The position numbers and the translations under genes were made by a program. From CAG-488 sp051881315 (GTDB lineage: Bacteria; Bacillota; Clostridia; Oscillospirales; Acutalibacteraceae): 64,000 nt of DNA. Within the stretch, counting starts at the first letter, position 1, and every line of letters starts with the position of its first letter. A model generated the notes under the pieces. The model made no database searches, was not told the DNA's origin, and saw only the letters and a program-made list of their open reading frames with translations. This document shows, in pieces, positions 33,921 through 43,124 of this stretch. The stretch is from contig JBJEPQ010000045.1 in assembly GCA_051881315.1 (NCBI GenBank), positions 22,330 to 86,329 on the forward strand, read 5' to 3'.

Positions 33921-35435
33921 ATGAAGTGCAAACAATGTGGAAGTGAATTAAAATCCGATTCGGCATTTTGCCCGATTTGCGGCAGAAAAATTGATGCGAT
34001 GGACATCAAGATTGATTCTGTAAAAAGAAGTGCGGAGGATATTTCCGCAAAATCAAAGGAAAAAATCAGTAAAATGAACAAGAAACAAAAGGCTCTGCTT
34101 GTCAGTCTTTGTTCGCTTGCGGTTGTTCTCGTAATAACCGGAATATGTTTGATATCTTATTTCAACAGTCCTACACAAAAAATCATAAAGGCCATTGAAG
34201 ACGGTGACAGCTACTATGCGCAGGAAATGTATAGCGAAAGAATTTCCGACAGCCTTTCTAAAAGAGAATCTTTCGTCAAAGCTGTTAAAAAATACATTGA
34301 ATCATTAACTGATGATTTTCAGAATGATAAGTGTGATTATTCCTATGCAACCCAGAGGTTGGGAATTATTAGTGACTTTAGAATACAGGATCTCAATGAC
34401 GCCTGCAGTAACGCAGGCTCACAAATCAACAGGCTTAACAACTCGAAAACAGCCTTTGAACAAGCCGAGTCGTTTTATAACAACAAGGACTATAAAAGCG
34501 CAATAGGTAAATATCGTCTTGTTATTGAAGAGGACAAAAACTACGGTGACGCACAGGATAAGATTAAAGATGCAACAAAAAAATACACAGCCGCAACATT
34601 GGAATCGGCGCAAAGCTATGCTGACGGCGGAAATTATTCCTCTGCAATAGCTGAAATTAAAGAAGCTCTTGCGGTTGTCGGAGAAGATACCGAGTTAAAC
34701 GATATGCTTAGTAAATACACCGAAAACAACAAATCCTCGGTCATATCAAATGCGATTTCACAGGCGGATAAATACGCTTCATCGGGCGATTATCAAAACG
34801 CAGTTAAGGTTTTGTCCGAAGCTATGAGCACGGTTGATCCGGATTCTCAGATTAAGACAAAGTTCTCGGAATACTCGGTTAAATATTCTCAATCCGTATC
34901 TCAAAAAGCCGATGAGCTTATTAACGGCAAAAAATATGATGAAGCTATATCCTTGCTTGACGATGCGCTTGCCCTTATGCCGGACGACGCAAGTCTAAAA
35001 ACAAAGCTTTCCGCGGCACAGGACAAAAAGCCTGTTTCGCTTACCGAAGCAACACTCGTAAATCAAAAAGAATGGAAATGGAATGACGGCTCCCCGGTAG
35101 ATACTTTTGGCAACGACTACTCCGGTGCTGCAAACTATATCATTCCATACTATCAAGCATACGGAGAATTCAGGGTTTATAAGAAATATAAGACTCTTTC
35201 TGGGTATATCGCTCCGCATAAAGAAAAATATGATAGTGACTCCGGCCCATGGTACATTCAGATTTTTGCAGACGACAAATTGGTTTACACCTCCAAAAAT
35301 GTCACAAGAAAAACCGATAAATTTGCTTTCAATGTCAATGTAGCTAATGCCGATTACATAAAGATTGTGGTTTATGGCGAATCATATAGCTATAACCGCG
35401 GAATAATACTAAGTGATTTAATGTTAAATAAATAA
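33921..35435 (+). CDS. zinc-ribbon membrane protein with helical repeats and NPCBM-like C-terminus
   Basis: 504 residues. An N-terminal zinc ribbon (CKQCGSELKSDSAFCPICGRK), a basic linker and one transmembrane segment (about 64-86, LLVSLCSLAVVLVITGICLI) lead to an outer region with TPR-like repeats: QAESFYNNKDYKSAIGKYRLVIEED, AQSYADGGNYSSAIAEIKEAL, ADKYASSGDYQNAVKVLSEAM, ADELINGKKYDEAISLLDDAL, each about 50-70 aa. The last 100 or so residues (AYGEFRVYKKYKTLSGYIAP...) resemble an NPCBM/NEW2-type beta-sandwich. Function unknown; it may sense or bind a wall polymer. GGAGGG precedes ATG 33921. Confidence 0.8.
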   Translation: MKCKQCGSELKSDSAFCPICGRKIDAMDIKIDSVKRSAEDISAKSKEKISKMNKKQKALLVSLCSLAVVLVITGICLISYFNSPTQKIIKAIEDGDSYYAQEMYSERISDSLSKRESFVKAVKKYIESLTDDFQNDKCDYSYATQRLGIISDFRIQDLNDACSNAGSQINRLNNSKTAFEQAESFYNNKDYKSAIGKYRLVIEEDKNYGDAQDKIKDATKKYTAATLESAQSYADGGNYSSAIAEIKEALAVVGEDTELNDMLSKYTENNKSSVISNAISQADKYASSGDYQNAVKVLSEAMSTVDPDSQIKTKFSEYSVKYSQSVSQKADELINGKKYDEAISLLDDALALMPDDASLKTKLSAAQDKKPVSLTEATLVNQKEWKWNDGSPVDTFGNDYSGAANYIIPYYQAYGEFRVYKKYKTLSGYIAPHKEKYDSDSGPWYIQIFADDKLVYTSKNVTRKTDKFAFNVNVANADYIKIVVYGESYSYNRGIILSDLMLNK

Positions 35436-35451
35436 GAAAGAGGGAAGTATA

Positions 35452-35904
35452 ATGATTTGTAAAAATTGCGGCAAAGAAGTAGACGATATTTATTCTTTCT
35501 GCGACAAGTGTGGAGCTCCGACAAAAACACCCACGGCAACCGAGCAACAGCAGCCTCAGAGCAATCCTGTTCCTCCGGTCGTACAGCAACCTGTTTATCA
35601 GCAGGCACCCCCGGTATATCAACAGCAGCCTGTATACACATATCAAAATGTCAGCGCTGTCAACAATCAACAGGATTTAAGCCCTACCACCACTATCGGT
35701 CAATACATATTATGGCTTATTATTGCATGCCTACCCATTATCGGTTGGATTTTGGTAATTGTTTTTGCAGTTGAGACATCCAATAAAAACAGAGCAAACT
35801 TTTTCAGGTCTATAATCGTTTTATATTTGATCCTTGGAGGAGTTTTCCTGTTATTCGGCTCAGCAATAGTAGGGGTGTTGAGCGACCTTATATGGAGCTT
35901 GTAA
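35452..35904 (+). CDS. zinc-ribbon protein with Pro/Gln-rich linker and two membrane helices
   Basis: 150 residues. A zinc ribbon (CKNCGKEVDDIYSFCDKCG) is followed by a low-complexity P/Q/V/Y linker (about 28-70, PVYQQAPPVYQQQPVY) and two hydrophobic segments (YILWLIIACLPIIGWILVIVF and IIVLYLILGGVFLLFGSAIV). Such short zinc-ribbon membrane proteins are common and uncharacterised in Clostridia. It begins 16 bp after the larger zinc-ribbon gene and shares its promoter and the XRE control. Confidence 0.8.
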   Translation: MICKNCGKEVDDIYSFCDKCGAPTKTPTATEQQQPQSNPVPPVVQQPVYQQAPPVYQQQPVYTYQNVSAVNNQQDLSPTTTIGQYILWLIIACLPIIGWILVIVFAVETSNKNRANFFRSIIVLYLILGGVFLLFGSAIVGVLSDLIWSL

Positions 35905-35920
35905 TAAAATAAATATTTTT

Positions 35921-35949
35921 AGCCGCAGATTTGCTTTGAGTCTGCGGCT
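35921..35949 (+). terminator. terminator after the zinc-ribbon gene pair
   Basis: AGCCGCAGA (35921-35929) pairs with TCTGCGGCT (35941-35949), followed by GTTACTTTTTTG. Confidence 0.8.
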
Positions 35950-36057
35950 GTTACTTTTTTGGGCATAGGTGTTCGGGGAGTTCTTAAATAGACAAATTAA
36001 ATTGCTATTTGTGCAAAAAGGATAATTTTTAAGTTTTTTAAAATTATTGACTATTTT

Positions 36058-36594
36058 GTGCACGGAAATATTGACGGGATATCCGCAGCAAGATATCAGC
36101 AGATCATCACAGGCTCCGACAGGGGCGGCGACTTTGCGGCAGAAGGTGCATTTCTGATGATAAGCCGTATTGCGGTTGACGAAGAAGCAAATCAGATCAG
36201 CGTAAATCCTTATAATGCTCAGACGGTCAAAATGGTTGCCGACGGCAAGGTTATTGCTTGCAACTCGGATCACTGCTGCAAGCTCGGCGCCGAGGGAACA
36301 AAGAAAATCACGATTTCTGCGTACTCCCTCAACCTCAGAGGTAACAGAAAGAACAACAACTACTACAACATTTCAATCAACGCAAACTATGTCAACAAGG
36401 AAACGCTCAGAACCGCTTACAATGCGGCTATCCGCTCGGCATATGATCCGGCGGATTACAGCGCATCGGTTTACAGCACATATTCAACGGCTCTTATGAA
36501 TGCCGGTACGGTGCTCGGCGATCCGACAGCAACGGCAAACGAGGTTTCGGCAGCATATGCAACCCTTGCAAACACCACAGGCGCAATGGCATAA
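36058..36594 (+). pseudogene. remnant of a secreted phosphatase/FIVAR-type surface protein
   Basis: An open frame of 178 codons starts at a GTG without any Shine-Dalgarno and without a signal peptide. The first residues (VHGNIDGISAARYQQIITGS) look like the end of a metallophosphoesterase domain at its G-H-x-H block, followed by beta-strand text and a C-terminal three-helix FIVAR-like module (TLRTAYNAAIRSAYDPADYS...). The catalytic part is missing and the DNA just upstream (35950-36057) is A/T-rich and unrelated. I read this as the 3' end of a decayed gene. The metallophosphatase identity of the first part is tentative. Confidence 0.6.
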
Positions 36595-36609
36595 ATCAGC
36601 ATAATATTA

Positions 36610-36645
36610 CGGCGGGGAACGGTTAAGTTCCCCGCCGTGTTTTTT
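36610..36645. terminator. strong terminator at the end of the remnant and of the glycogen/lipase run
   Basis: CGGCGGGGAAC pairs with GTTCCCCGCCG around a 6-nt loop (36610-36638), followed by TGTTTTTT on the plus strand. On the minus strand it is a strong hairpin with a weaker T tract. Confidence 0.85.
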
Positions 36646-36655
36646 ATCATTTAAG

Positions 36656-38182
36656 TTATATCCGAACCAATCTCATTACAACTGTCATAACCAGTTTAAC
36701 AAAGTTATAGAAGCTTGTTGAACGGATAAAGGCGTCCAGGCTGTCGGCAGGCTCGCCCTTTTCGGGAGTGACCGCATGGAAGGTCTGATTGACCGTATCG
36801 TTCTGCATAAACTGCGGATATTCCTCCATATCGAAAACCGTAAGCTGAGTTTCGCTCTCAAAAAGAGTGTTGTAAAAATCACGGTGTCCGTCATGCGTCT
36901 TGCAATGAAGCATATCCTTTACAAACCATGTGCTTTCGGGCAGAATACAGGTCGAAGCGTCGATCCTTCCGTCGGGCGAAAGGAAGTTCTTGTCCGTAAA
37001 TTTCGCCTGAGTGTAGCCGTCGGGCAGTTTTTCGTCAAGCGGTGAGCAGGTCGCGCCGCACGAAGCATAGCAGGTGTCCACCGTGCCGTCCGAGGTCGCC
37101 TTGTAAGCCGTGACGAGGGGAGTTCTCTGCATATTGTAGCCGGCAAGGATATAAATATTCGTACCGCTTGCCTGAGACGAGCGCAGGAGAGTTTCAAGCT
37201 TCGACTGCACCTCGTAGTGGTAGAAGTCGAGCTTATCTATAAGCACGGACTGCGTGCTTTCGTCAAGGCGCATAAACTGCTTTGCGCTCTCGTAATACCC
37301 GTCGGGGACGAAGCTCCATATGCCCGGCAGAGTGCCGAAAATCGGGATCAGACATTCGTCAAACACCCTGTCCTTGAGATTTACAACAAGCTCGTCGGCT
37401 ATGCCGAGAAGTCCGTCCCAAACCCCTGCAATTTCGAGCGCATCAATCAGCGCATAGAGGAGACCGCCGAGAAAATCGCTGTCAAGAGCGGGCAAAGCCT
37501 GTTTGCCGTAGCGAAGCAGGGCGTTTTTATTGATCTCAACCTTGCCGTTGAAAAGCTCGCCTGCAACCGCCGTACCCTGAAGCGGACAGCATTGGAAAAT
37601 TATCGTTTCAATATCCGCCGTACCGTAAAGACGGATATATGCGGCGGTAATTACTCCGCCCATGCTTGAGGCACGGAAGCGAACGCTGTCGTGACGGGTA
37701 AGCTCCTTGACCTCCTGAATGTATGTATGAAGCTTTTCCGCATTTTCAATCGGGTCAAGACGGAAATCGTAGCCGAAATAATAGCTCTTGTCAAGTCCGT
37801 GCTCTGCGGAGTCGGGGTGCGGCTGTGCAGTTGTAACATTCGGCTTTGATTTGCCGCCGTTGTCAAGGGCAAGGTCGCCGAAAACCTCGTTGACACAGCT
37901 TATAAGCACATCACCGAAAGCGTCATAGTCCTTGTTTGCAAGGAGCTTTGCGGCGGCAGGAATGATCGGCGCAAAGGATTTGAGAACCTCGGTTGTGTCG
38001 GGGCGGAAAAGCACACGTTCGTTTTCCGTTCCCTTGTCACGGACGATCTGTGCACTGCCGAGAGCCGCAACATAGATTATCGGAGCTTCGCCGCAGTTAC
38101 ATTTTTCGTTTGCCGCATAGCACGGCAGAAATGAAACGGAAAGAATTATGATTGAGGTAATAACGGAAAAAATCTTTTTCAT
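36656..38182 (-). CDS. secreted alpha/beta hydrolase, LCAT/PGAP1-like
   Basis: 508 residues. Signal peptide ending near CYA-AN. A lipase-like core follows: YYFGYDFRLDPIENAEKLHTYI, then the nucleophile elbow ASSMGG (Ser173; Ala replaces the usual first Gly of GxSxG), QCCPLQGTAVAGEL, and a late HDGHRDFYN that may carry the His. The F-x-Y-D-x-R and S-M-G-G layout fits LCAT- and PGAP1-type acylhydrolases/acyltransferases that act on lipids. The C-terminus (FYNFVKLVMTVVMRLVRI) is hydrophobic and basic, perhaps a membrane anchor. Last gene of the long minus-strand run, 13 bp after the metallophosphatase. Substrate unknown. Confidence 0.75.
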   Translation of the reverse strand: MKKIFSVITSIIILSVSFLPCYAANEKCNCGEAPIIYVAALGSAQIVRDKGTENERVLFRPDTTEVLKSFAPIIPAAAKLLANKDYDAFGDVLISCVNEVFGDLALDNGGKSKPNVTTAQPHPDSAEHGLDKSYYFGYDFRLDPIENAEKLHTYIQEVKELTRHDSVRFRASSMGGVITAAYIRLYGTADIETIIFQCCPLQGTAVAGELFNGKVEINKNALLRYGKQALPALDSDFLGGLLYALIDALEIAGVWDGLLGIADELVVNLKDRVFDECLIPIFGTLPGIWSFVPDGYYESAKQFMRLDESTQSVLIDKLDFYHYEVQSKLETLLRSSQASGTNIYILAGYNMQRTPLVTAYKATSDGTVDTCYASCGATCSPLDEKLPDGYTQAKFTDKNFLSPDGRIDASTCILPESTWFVKDMLHCKTHDGHRDFYNTLFESETQLTVFDMEEYPQFMQNDTVNQTFHAVTPEKGEPADSLDAFIRSTSFYNFVKLVMTVVMRLVRI

Positions 38183-38195
38183 TTTTTACCATCCT

Positions 38196-39518
38196 TTATT
38201 CAACGGTTATTGTAGCCTTGAGCGTTTCGCCGCCCTTGGCATAGGGACTGAACGGCTTAATGCGGACGGTGTATGTTCCGCTTTCAAGAGTTCCGATATT
38301 GACGTTCATTCCGTCGGAGACGGCTCTGACATAGTTTGAAACAACGGTGCCTGACCAAACGTCTTTAAACTTTTCATTTGTAACGGAAATTCTGTAATTC
38401 TCCGCACCCCAGAAGCTGTCTGCATCGGGGAAGCTGAGAATGACCTCGCCATCTGAATTTCTCTGAGCCACAATCTCTGCATCTTCGGGAAATTCGGGTG
38501 CGGTGTCGAGCGATTTCAGGTTGCCCCATGTGTATCGGTGAGCGGTCGGATTGGTGATATCGGTGAGGTAGTATTCGTTCTTCTCAAAGAAACGGTGATT
38601 GGCAAGATCAAGGAGCTGAAGCCTTGTGTTGCCCTCTGCGTCAACCTCGACAATCCAGCATACTCCGGTATCGCCGGGTGCGTCCTCAGTACCCAGATAG
38701 TTCAGATTACTCATCTGAGCGCAGGTTGAACCTGTGTTGACCACGGTAAACCTTCCCTGTCTGATACTGCGGGGATCGTTGGCGGCGTAATGAGAGTGAC
38801 CGGAGAAGTCGATCACCTGGGGATATTTTTCAAGGACTGCCATGACGGAAGGGTCGCCCCAGTTGATACTGCCGAATACCGTTGCGAACGGGTGAGGATG
38901 CTGAAAGACGAAGACGGGCTTGCTCGGATCGTCCTTCGTTGCCTCACGAAGCTGAGCGTTAAGCCACTCGGTTTTACCTGTGAAGCTTTTGCTGTTGTCG
39001 TCATAGGAAACGCCGATAAAATGGTAGCCGTTAATGACAACGTGGGTGTCAACGTTTTCGTTGATGAACTCCTTGTATTTTTCATAGCCTACCGTAGCGT
39101 CGTAGTCACGGTAGGCTATAAACTCGTGGTTGCCCATAACGGTCAGAAGCTGAGTTTCGTCCTTGATATTTGCGTTGACGATTTCGTTAAACTGACTGTA
39201 TTCTTCGGGAAGTCCTCTGTTGGCAAAGTCGCCTGCAACGAGGACTGCGTCGAGCCTGTTGTAGTCACAGCTCTCGGCATAGCTATATGCGTCCTTGAAC
39301 AGAGCCGCAAATTTTGTTGCTCTGTTTTTGTCGTTTGTGCCGTCAATGTGAACGTCACTGCAAACGGCGAAACGCAGTACAGGGGTGAAATCATCGGGAG
39401 TTTCGGGAAGCTCCTTTTTTGTCCCTGCAATGAGGGACGAGAAGCTGAAAAGAATTGTAAAAACGAGAGTTAATAATGCGCTGAGAAACTGACCTGAAAT
39501 ATTTTTAAAAGAAAACAT
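38196..39518 (-). CDS. secreted calcineurin-like metallophosphoesterase
   Basis: 440 residues with an N-terminal signal/anchor (FLSALLTLVFTILFSFSSLIAG). The metal ligands are complete: FAVCSDVHID, VLVAGDFANR, VMGNHEF, FVFQHPHP and SGHSHYAA. A C-terminal beta-sandwich (from about 345, DAEIVAQRNSDGEVILSF ... TYTVRIKPFSPYAKGG) resembles an FN3 domain. The enzyme would act outside the membrane on a phosphoester. 15-bp and 13-bp gaps tie it to the FAD enzyme upstream and the lipase downstream. Confidence 0.87.
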   Translation of the reverse strand: MFSFKNISGQFLSALLTLVFTILFSFSSLIAGTKKELPETPDDFTPVLRFAVCSDVHIDGTNDKNRATKFAALFKDAYSYAESCDYNRLDAVLVAGDFANRGLPEEYSQFNEIVNANIKDETQLLTVMGNHEFIAYRDYDATVGYEKYKEFINENVDTHVVINGYHFIGVSYDDNSKSFTGKTEWLNAQLREATKDDPSKPVFVFQHPHPFATVFGSINWGDPSVMAVLEKYPQVIDFSGHSHYAANDPRSIRQGRFTVVNTGSTCAQMSNLNYLGTEDAPGDTGVCWIVEVDAEGNTRLQLLDLANHRFFEKNEYYLTDITNPTAHRYTWGNLKSLDTAPEFPEDAEIVAQRNSDGEVILSFPDADSFWGAENYRISVTNEKFKDVWSGTVVSNYVRAVSDGMNVNIGTLESGTYTVRIKPFSPYAKGGETLKATITVE

Positions 39519-39533
39519 CTTCTAAAACCGTCC

Positions 39534-40865
39534 TTAATCAATTTTGAAGCATTTATTATAGCCCTCCGACCAGTTTTTTATGCGCTTGCGGTCATATCTG
39601 ACGGGCATAGCTTTTGTAATTGCCATAACTGCGGCAATCCTTGTGTTCATTCCGAACACCTTCTTGGAAAGTGCAAAATCATTGATAAAGCCTTTTACCT
39701 TTGATTTAAGAGAATCTAAGTTCAGCAGCTTTTCGATAAAGCACATAATGCTGTTTGTGTCCGCACCGAAGGTCAAATCCTCGGAGTTGAGAATATTGTT
39801 ATCAAAGAAATAGTCAATGTCTCTCGGAGAAAAGCGGTCAACCATAAGCTTGATAACGGCAAGCGGAGCAAGTCCGTTGCCGAGCTTTTTATAAAACTCA
39901 CGCTGATATTTCCAGAGAGTTTCGGCGGTGTATAATTCCTCCTCGTCCTCGATTACTGCGTCGGCAAGGAGCTTAGCCGCTTTCAGGCTGTTGGCAATTC
40001 CCGAACCGATAATCGGTACGGTCATAAATGCGCTGTCGCCGACTGCGGCATAGCCGTCCGCAACGAGAATACCGAGGGGCTGACGGACGGGGATTGTGAC
40101 AAATTGACCGCCTCTGACAAGCTCTGTACCGAGATCATCGTTGATCTCACGGAGCTTTCCGAGGGTTTCCTCAACCTCCTCCTCGGTCAGAGGATCAAAC
40201 CTGCCGATCAGCACATCGGTGTATTCCTCATCATCGGCAACCCAGCAGATCTGCGGTTTATCGTCAAACATAAGATAAACCCTGTATTTATCCTCCTCAA
40301 CGGGAGCGGTTTTGTTATAAAACGCACGGTAGACATAGAAAGTATCATATTTGTCGGTCTCTTTCTGTATTCCGAGTGCGTCGGGGAGCTGTTTGCGGAC
40401 GGGAGAATTCAAGCCTGCGGCGTCGATGACAAGGTCGGCGTAAACCGTCTCGTCGGCTGTGCGAATACCTGCAACCCTGCCGCCGAGCATAACGGGAGCC
40501 TCAACCTCCGTTTCATAGATAAACTTGACTCCGCAGCTTTCCGCATGGGAGATTATGTGATCGTAAAGATCCTTGCGTTCCATCTGAATTTCAAGCTGTT
40601 CTTCGGGAACGTGCTGTTTGATTGTTTTCTCCCGTGAGGGACTGAAAAAAGTCATATCGTTTTTAAGGCGGTATTTATCCTCCGGCGGCATCTCCATTCC
40701 GCAGGTCAGAAGACCTTTGCGGTCAAAGATATCCGTCCAGTCGTAACCCATGTCCTCACGCCTGTTTTTTTCGTAAACCGTAACATCAAAGCCATGTTGT
40801 GCCAGAATTGCGGCGGCGGCAATTCCGCCGTGTCCGCCTCCGGCAACAACGATCTTTTTACCCAT
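39534..40865 (-). CDS. FAD-dependent oxidoreductase, geranylgeranyl-reductase-like
   Basis: 443 residues. The N-terminal dinucleotide fold (KIVVAGGGHGGIAAAAILAQHGFDVTVYEKN, GxGxxG) and the later GD motif (YAAVGDSAFMTVPIIGSGIANSLKAAKLLADAV) place it in the class A flavoprotein group of geranylgeranyl reductases and aromatic monooxygenases. ADLVIDAAGLNSPVRKQL is the DG-type middle motif. No signal peptide. Possible roles are reduction of an isoprenoid or fatty-acyl chain, or hydroxylation; neither can be chosen from sequence. Lies within the run between the propeller fusion and the secreted hydrolases. Confidence 0.8.
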   Translation of the reverse strand: MGKKIVVAGGGHGGIAAAAILAQHGFDVTVYEKNRREDMGYDWTDIFDRKGLLTCGMEMPPEDKYRLKNDMTFFSPSREKTIKQHVPEEQLEIQMERKDLYDHIISHAESCGVKFIYETEVEAPVMLGGRVAGIRTADETVYADLVIDAAGLNSPVRKQLPDALGIQKETDKYDTFYVYRAFYNKTAPVEEDKYRVYLMFDDKPQICWVADDEEYTDVLIGRFDPLTEEEVEETLGKLREINDDLGTELVRGGQFVTIPVRQPLGILVADGYAAVGDSAFMTVPIIGSGIANSLKAAKLLADAVIEDEEELYTAETLWKYQREFYKKLGNGLAPLAVIKLMVDRFSPRDIDYFFDNNILNSEDLTFGADTNSIMCFIEKLLNLDSLKSKVKGFINDFALSKKVFGMNTRIAAVMAITKAMPVRYDRKRIKNWSEGYNKCFKID

Positions 40866-40889
40866 TTTATTATGTACTCCTTAATCTGT

Positions 40890-43106
40890 TTATTCACAGT
40901 CCTCAATAAGACCGTAGTATCTTGCGTACCAGTACGGATGAGTGAAATTGGTGCAGGATTTGAAGTAAAGTCCCTTGTCGTCGCCCGTGCCGGGGAACAT
41001 CGTGTAGGCTGTCGGATCGTCCGACTTTTCAAATTTCTCCTGAGCCACGTCCTCCGCTCCGCTGTCAACCGTGAAACGGTTGCAGTCGTTGCTTGTAATT
41101 CTTCTTTCGTGAGCCGGAAGCGGATCAAAGAGCTGCGGCGGCATACCGAGCTCTGTCGGAGCCATATCCCACTTGAGGTCGTTACGGTAGCTGTTGTAAA
41201 GCGGCCACATAACCTGATCCATCGGGCAGTCCATAAGCTCGTCGACTGCGTCCTCGGCATTGTATCTCTCGCCCGTTGTCGCACCGTAAACGAAGTTGAA
41301 GAAAGCGTTTCTCTCAACCTTTTCGTCCTCCCAATGGTGAGTAAGTCCCATTGCGAAAATCGAGCGGAGATTCGGATCCTCCGTATATTGCATCAAAAGG
41401 GATATCATAAGGAAATCGTGGCTGTCGTCAATGTGAAGCAGATGTCCGTCGGGGATCTTATACTGCATAAGGTTCATTGCAAAATGCTTCTGTCCTGCGA
41501 ATTTCACAAAGAGCTTTTCGTACTTCTCGTCGCCCGTGATGTGATAGCCGATCTTCAGGAATGTGAGCATTTGCAGGGAGTTCGTGCCCTTTTCGTAGAT
41601 CCACTTGTGATCGTTGTTGAGCAGGTCGGGATCCCAGTTTGCCCATGTTGTCGGAAGTCCGTCTGTGTCAATAAGGCGGAAATTATGGTCGATAATATGA
41701 TTGAGTATCTTATTCACAACGTCGGCAATGAGCGCCTTTTCCTCATCGTCTGCAACAAGATCGTAATAGTTTGCATAGCAGTAGAAGTGACCGACCATCT
41801 CGTCCGAGGAGGTCTCGCCGAGCCATTCACATTCCTCGCCGTCCTCGTCCTTGGTGAAGTGCCATTCGTGACGGGCACCCGTGCCGTAATCTCTTGCGTC
41901 GGGATATCTTATCGCTCTTGCGGTAAATCCCTCGATTCCCGTTATCCTTGTAAGCCGGATCATCGCAAGAAGTGACCTCTTTGCCATTGCACGAACCTCG
42001 GGATCCTTGGTGCAGGCGTATTCAAAGCAGAGAGCCGCCGTGTAAAGTCCTGTCCAGAGACCGTCATTATCGGTTGCGGGAACATAGCCCTCATCGAGAG
42101 AAACGACACCCTCGTTATCAAGCTGACGGTCAAGAACGTATCCACGGTTGACGTTATATTTTTCAGTCTGAGAACGAAGCTCAACCGCCTTTTCTTTGAG
42201 CGACATCATTTTGGTTTCAAAGAGGCTGATGCCGTTGTCGGTCGAAACGCAGACTGTTCCGTCGGGAGAGATAGCAACACCCGTTGCGTGCGGACTCGGA
42301 AGCCAACGCTTGTAGCCGTAGTAGGACAGTCTGCCGTTGTGCTGATGAATAAGTCCCGTAGTTGTTGCGAAATATTTGTCTCCGTTTTCTGCGATCGCCA
42401 TATCGGTGATATGAGCCTCGGGAAGTCCTGCAATCTTGGAATGATCGAGCCAGTAGCTGTTGTCGTCATAGACGCATACTCCCTTGTCCGTGCCAACCCA
42501 GATGTTGCCGACGGGATCCATATAAAGGCAGGTGACGGTGTCGCTGAGAGCACCTGTAATGCCGTGCATAAGCTCCGACCAGTGCCAGCGCTTGCCTGCG
42601 AGGGCGTGAAGTCCGCCGCCGTCCGTGCCGGCATAAACCTTGTTGTTCTTATATACGGCAAGACAGCTTCCCTTGCCGGGAACGCCGATCTCGATTTCAT
42701 ATCCGCCATTGCCGTCGAGCTTGTAGAGAACGGTTTCGGTCAGTATCCACGTTTTACCGTCAAGATCGACCTTGACGTCAACGAGCTTGGAGCTGAATTC
42801 CTTTGCGGATATTTTCTTCTTCCCGTCAAATTCAAGCATCGAATTGCCTACGCCGACAAACATATGATTGTCCGCATCGAAATATATCATAGATATCTCA
42901 GCGTCCTTAACGCCGATGTTTACGGGAGAGAATTTCTCGCCGTCAAATCGGGCAAGTCCCTTGTCCGTGCCGACAAAAAGCACGCCGTTATTGTCGAAGC
43001 GCATTGCGGTCACGTTGTTTGATTTAAGACCGTTTTCGGTTGTTAAAACACGGCGTGTGAGCTGAGGAAATTTTTCTGTTTTTATAACCGTTTTGTAGTT
43101 ATTCAT
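40890..43106 (-). CDS. beta-propeller / alpha-alpha-barrel fusion protein
   Basis: 738 residues. The first 330 or so are Reg_prop-type propeller blades as in hybrid two-component sensors: LTTENGLKSNNVTAMRFDNN, GVLFVGTDKGLARFDGEKF, NIWVGTDKGVCVYDD, KYFATTTGLIHQHNGRL, VCVSTDNGISLFE. Instead of the usual kinase there follows about 400 residues of helical sequence of the (alpha/alpha)6 glycosidase/epimerase look: DGLWTGLYTAALCFEYACT, DEMVGHFYCYANYYDLV, TDGLPTTWANWDPDLLNN, YKIPDGHLLHIDDSHDFLMISLL. No signal peptide or membrane segment is seen, so it is cytoplasmic. No catalytic residue can be named with certainty. I do not recognise this architecture as a described family. Confidence 0.75.
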   Translation of the reverse strand: MNNYKTVIKTEKFPQLTRRVLTTENGLKSNNVTAMRFDNNGVLFVGTDKGLARFDGEKFSPVNIGVKDAEISMIYFDADNHMFVGVGNSMLEFDGKKKISAKEFSSKLVDVKVDLDGKTWILTETVLYKLDGNGGYEIEIGVPGKGSCLAVYKNNKVYAGTDGGGLHALAGKRWHWSELMHGITGALSDTVTCLYMDPVGNIWVGTDKGVCVYDDNSYWLDHSKIAGLPEAHITDMAIAENGDKYFATTTGLIHQHNGRLSYYGYKRWLPSPHATGVAISPDGTVCVSTDNGISLFETKMMSLKEKAVELRSQTEKYNVNRGYVLDRQLDNEGVVSLDEGYVPATDNDGLWTGLYTAALCFEYACTKDPEVRAMAKRSLLAMIRLTRITGIEGFTARAIRYPDARDYGTGARHEWHFTKDEDGEECEWLGETSSDEMVGHFYCYANYYDLVADDEEKALIADVVNKILNHIIDHNFRLIDTDGLPTTWANWDPDLLNNDHKWIYEKGTNSLQMLTFLKIGYHITGDEKYEKLFVKFAGQKHFAMNLMQYKIPDGHLLHIDDSHDFLMISLLMQYTEDPNLRSIFAMGLTHHWEDEKVERNAFFNFVYGATTGERYNAEDAVDELMDCPMDQVMWPLYNSYRNDLKWDMAPTELGMPPQLFDPLPAHERRITSNDCNRFTVDSGAEDVAQEKFEKSDDPTAYTMFPGTGDDKGLYFKSCTNFTHPYWYARYYGLIEDCE

Positions 43107-43124
43107 TTAATTACTCCTTGTTTT

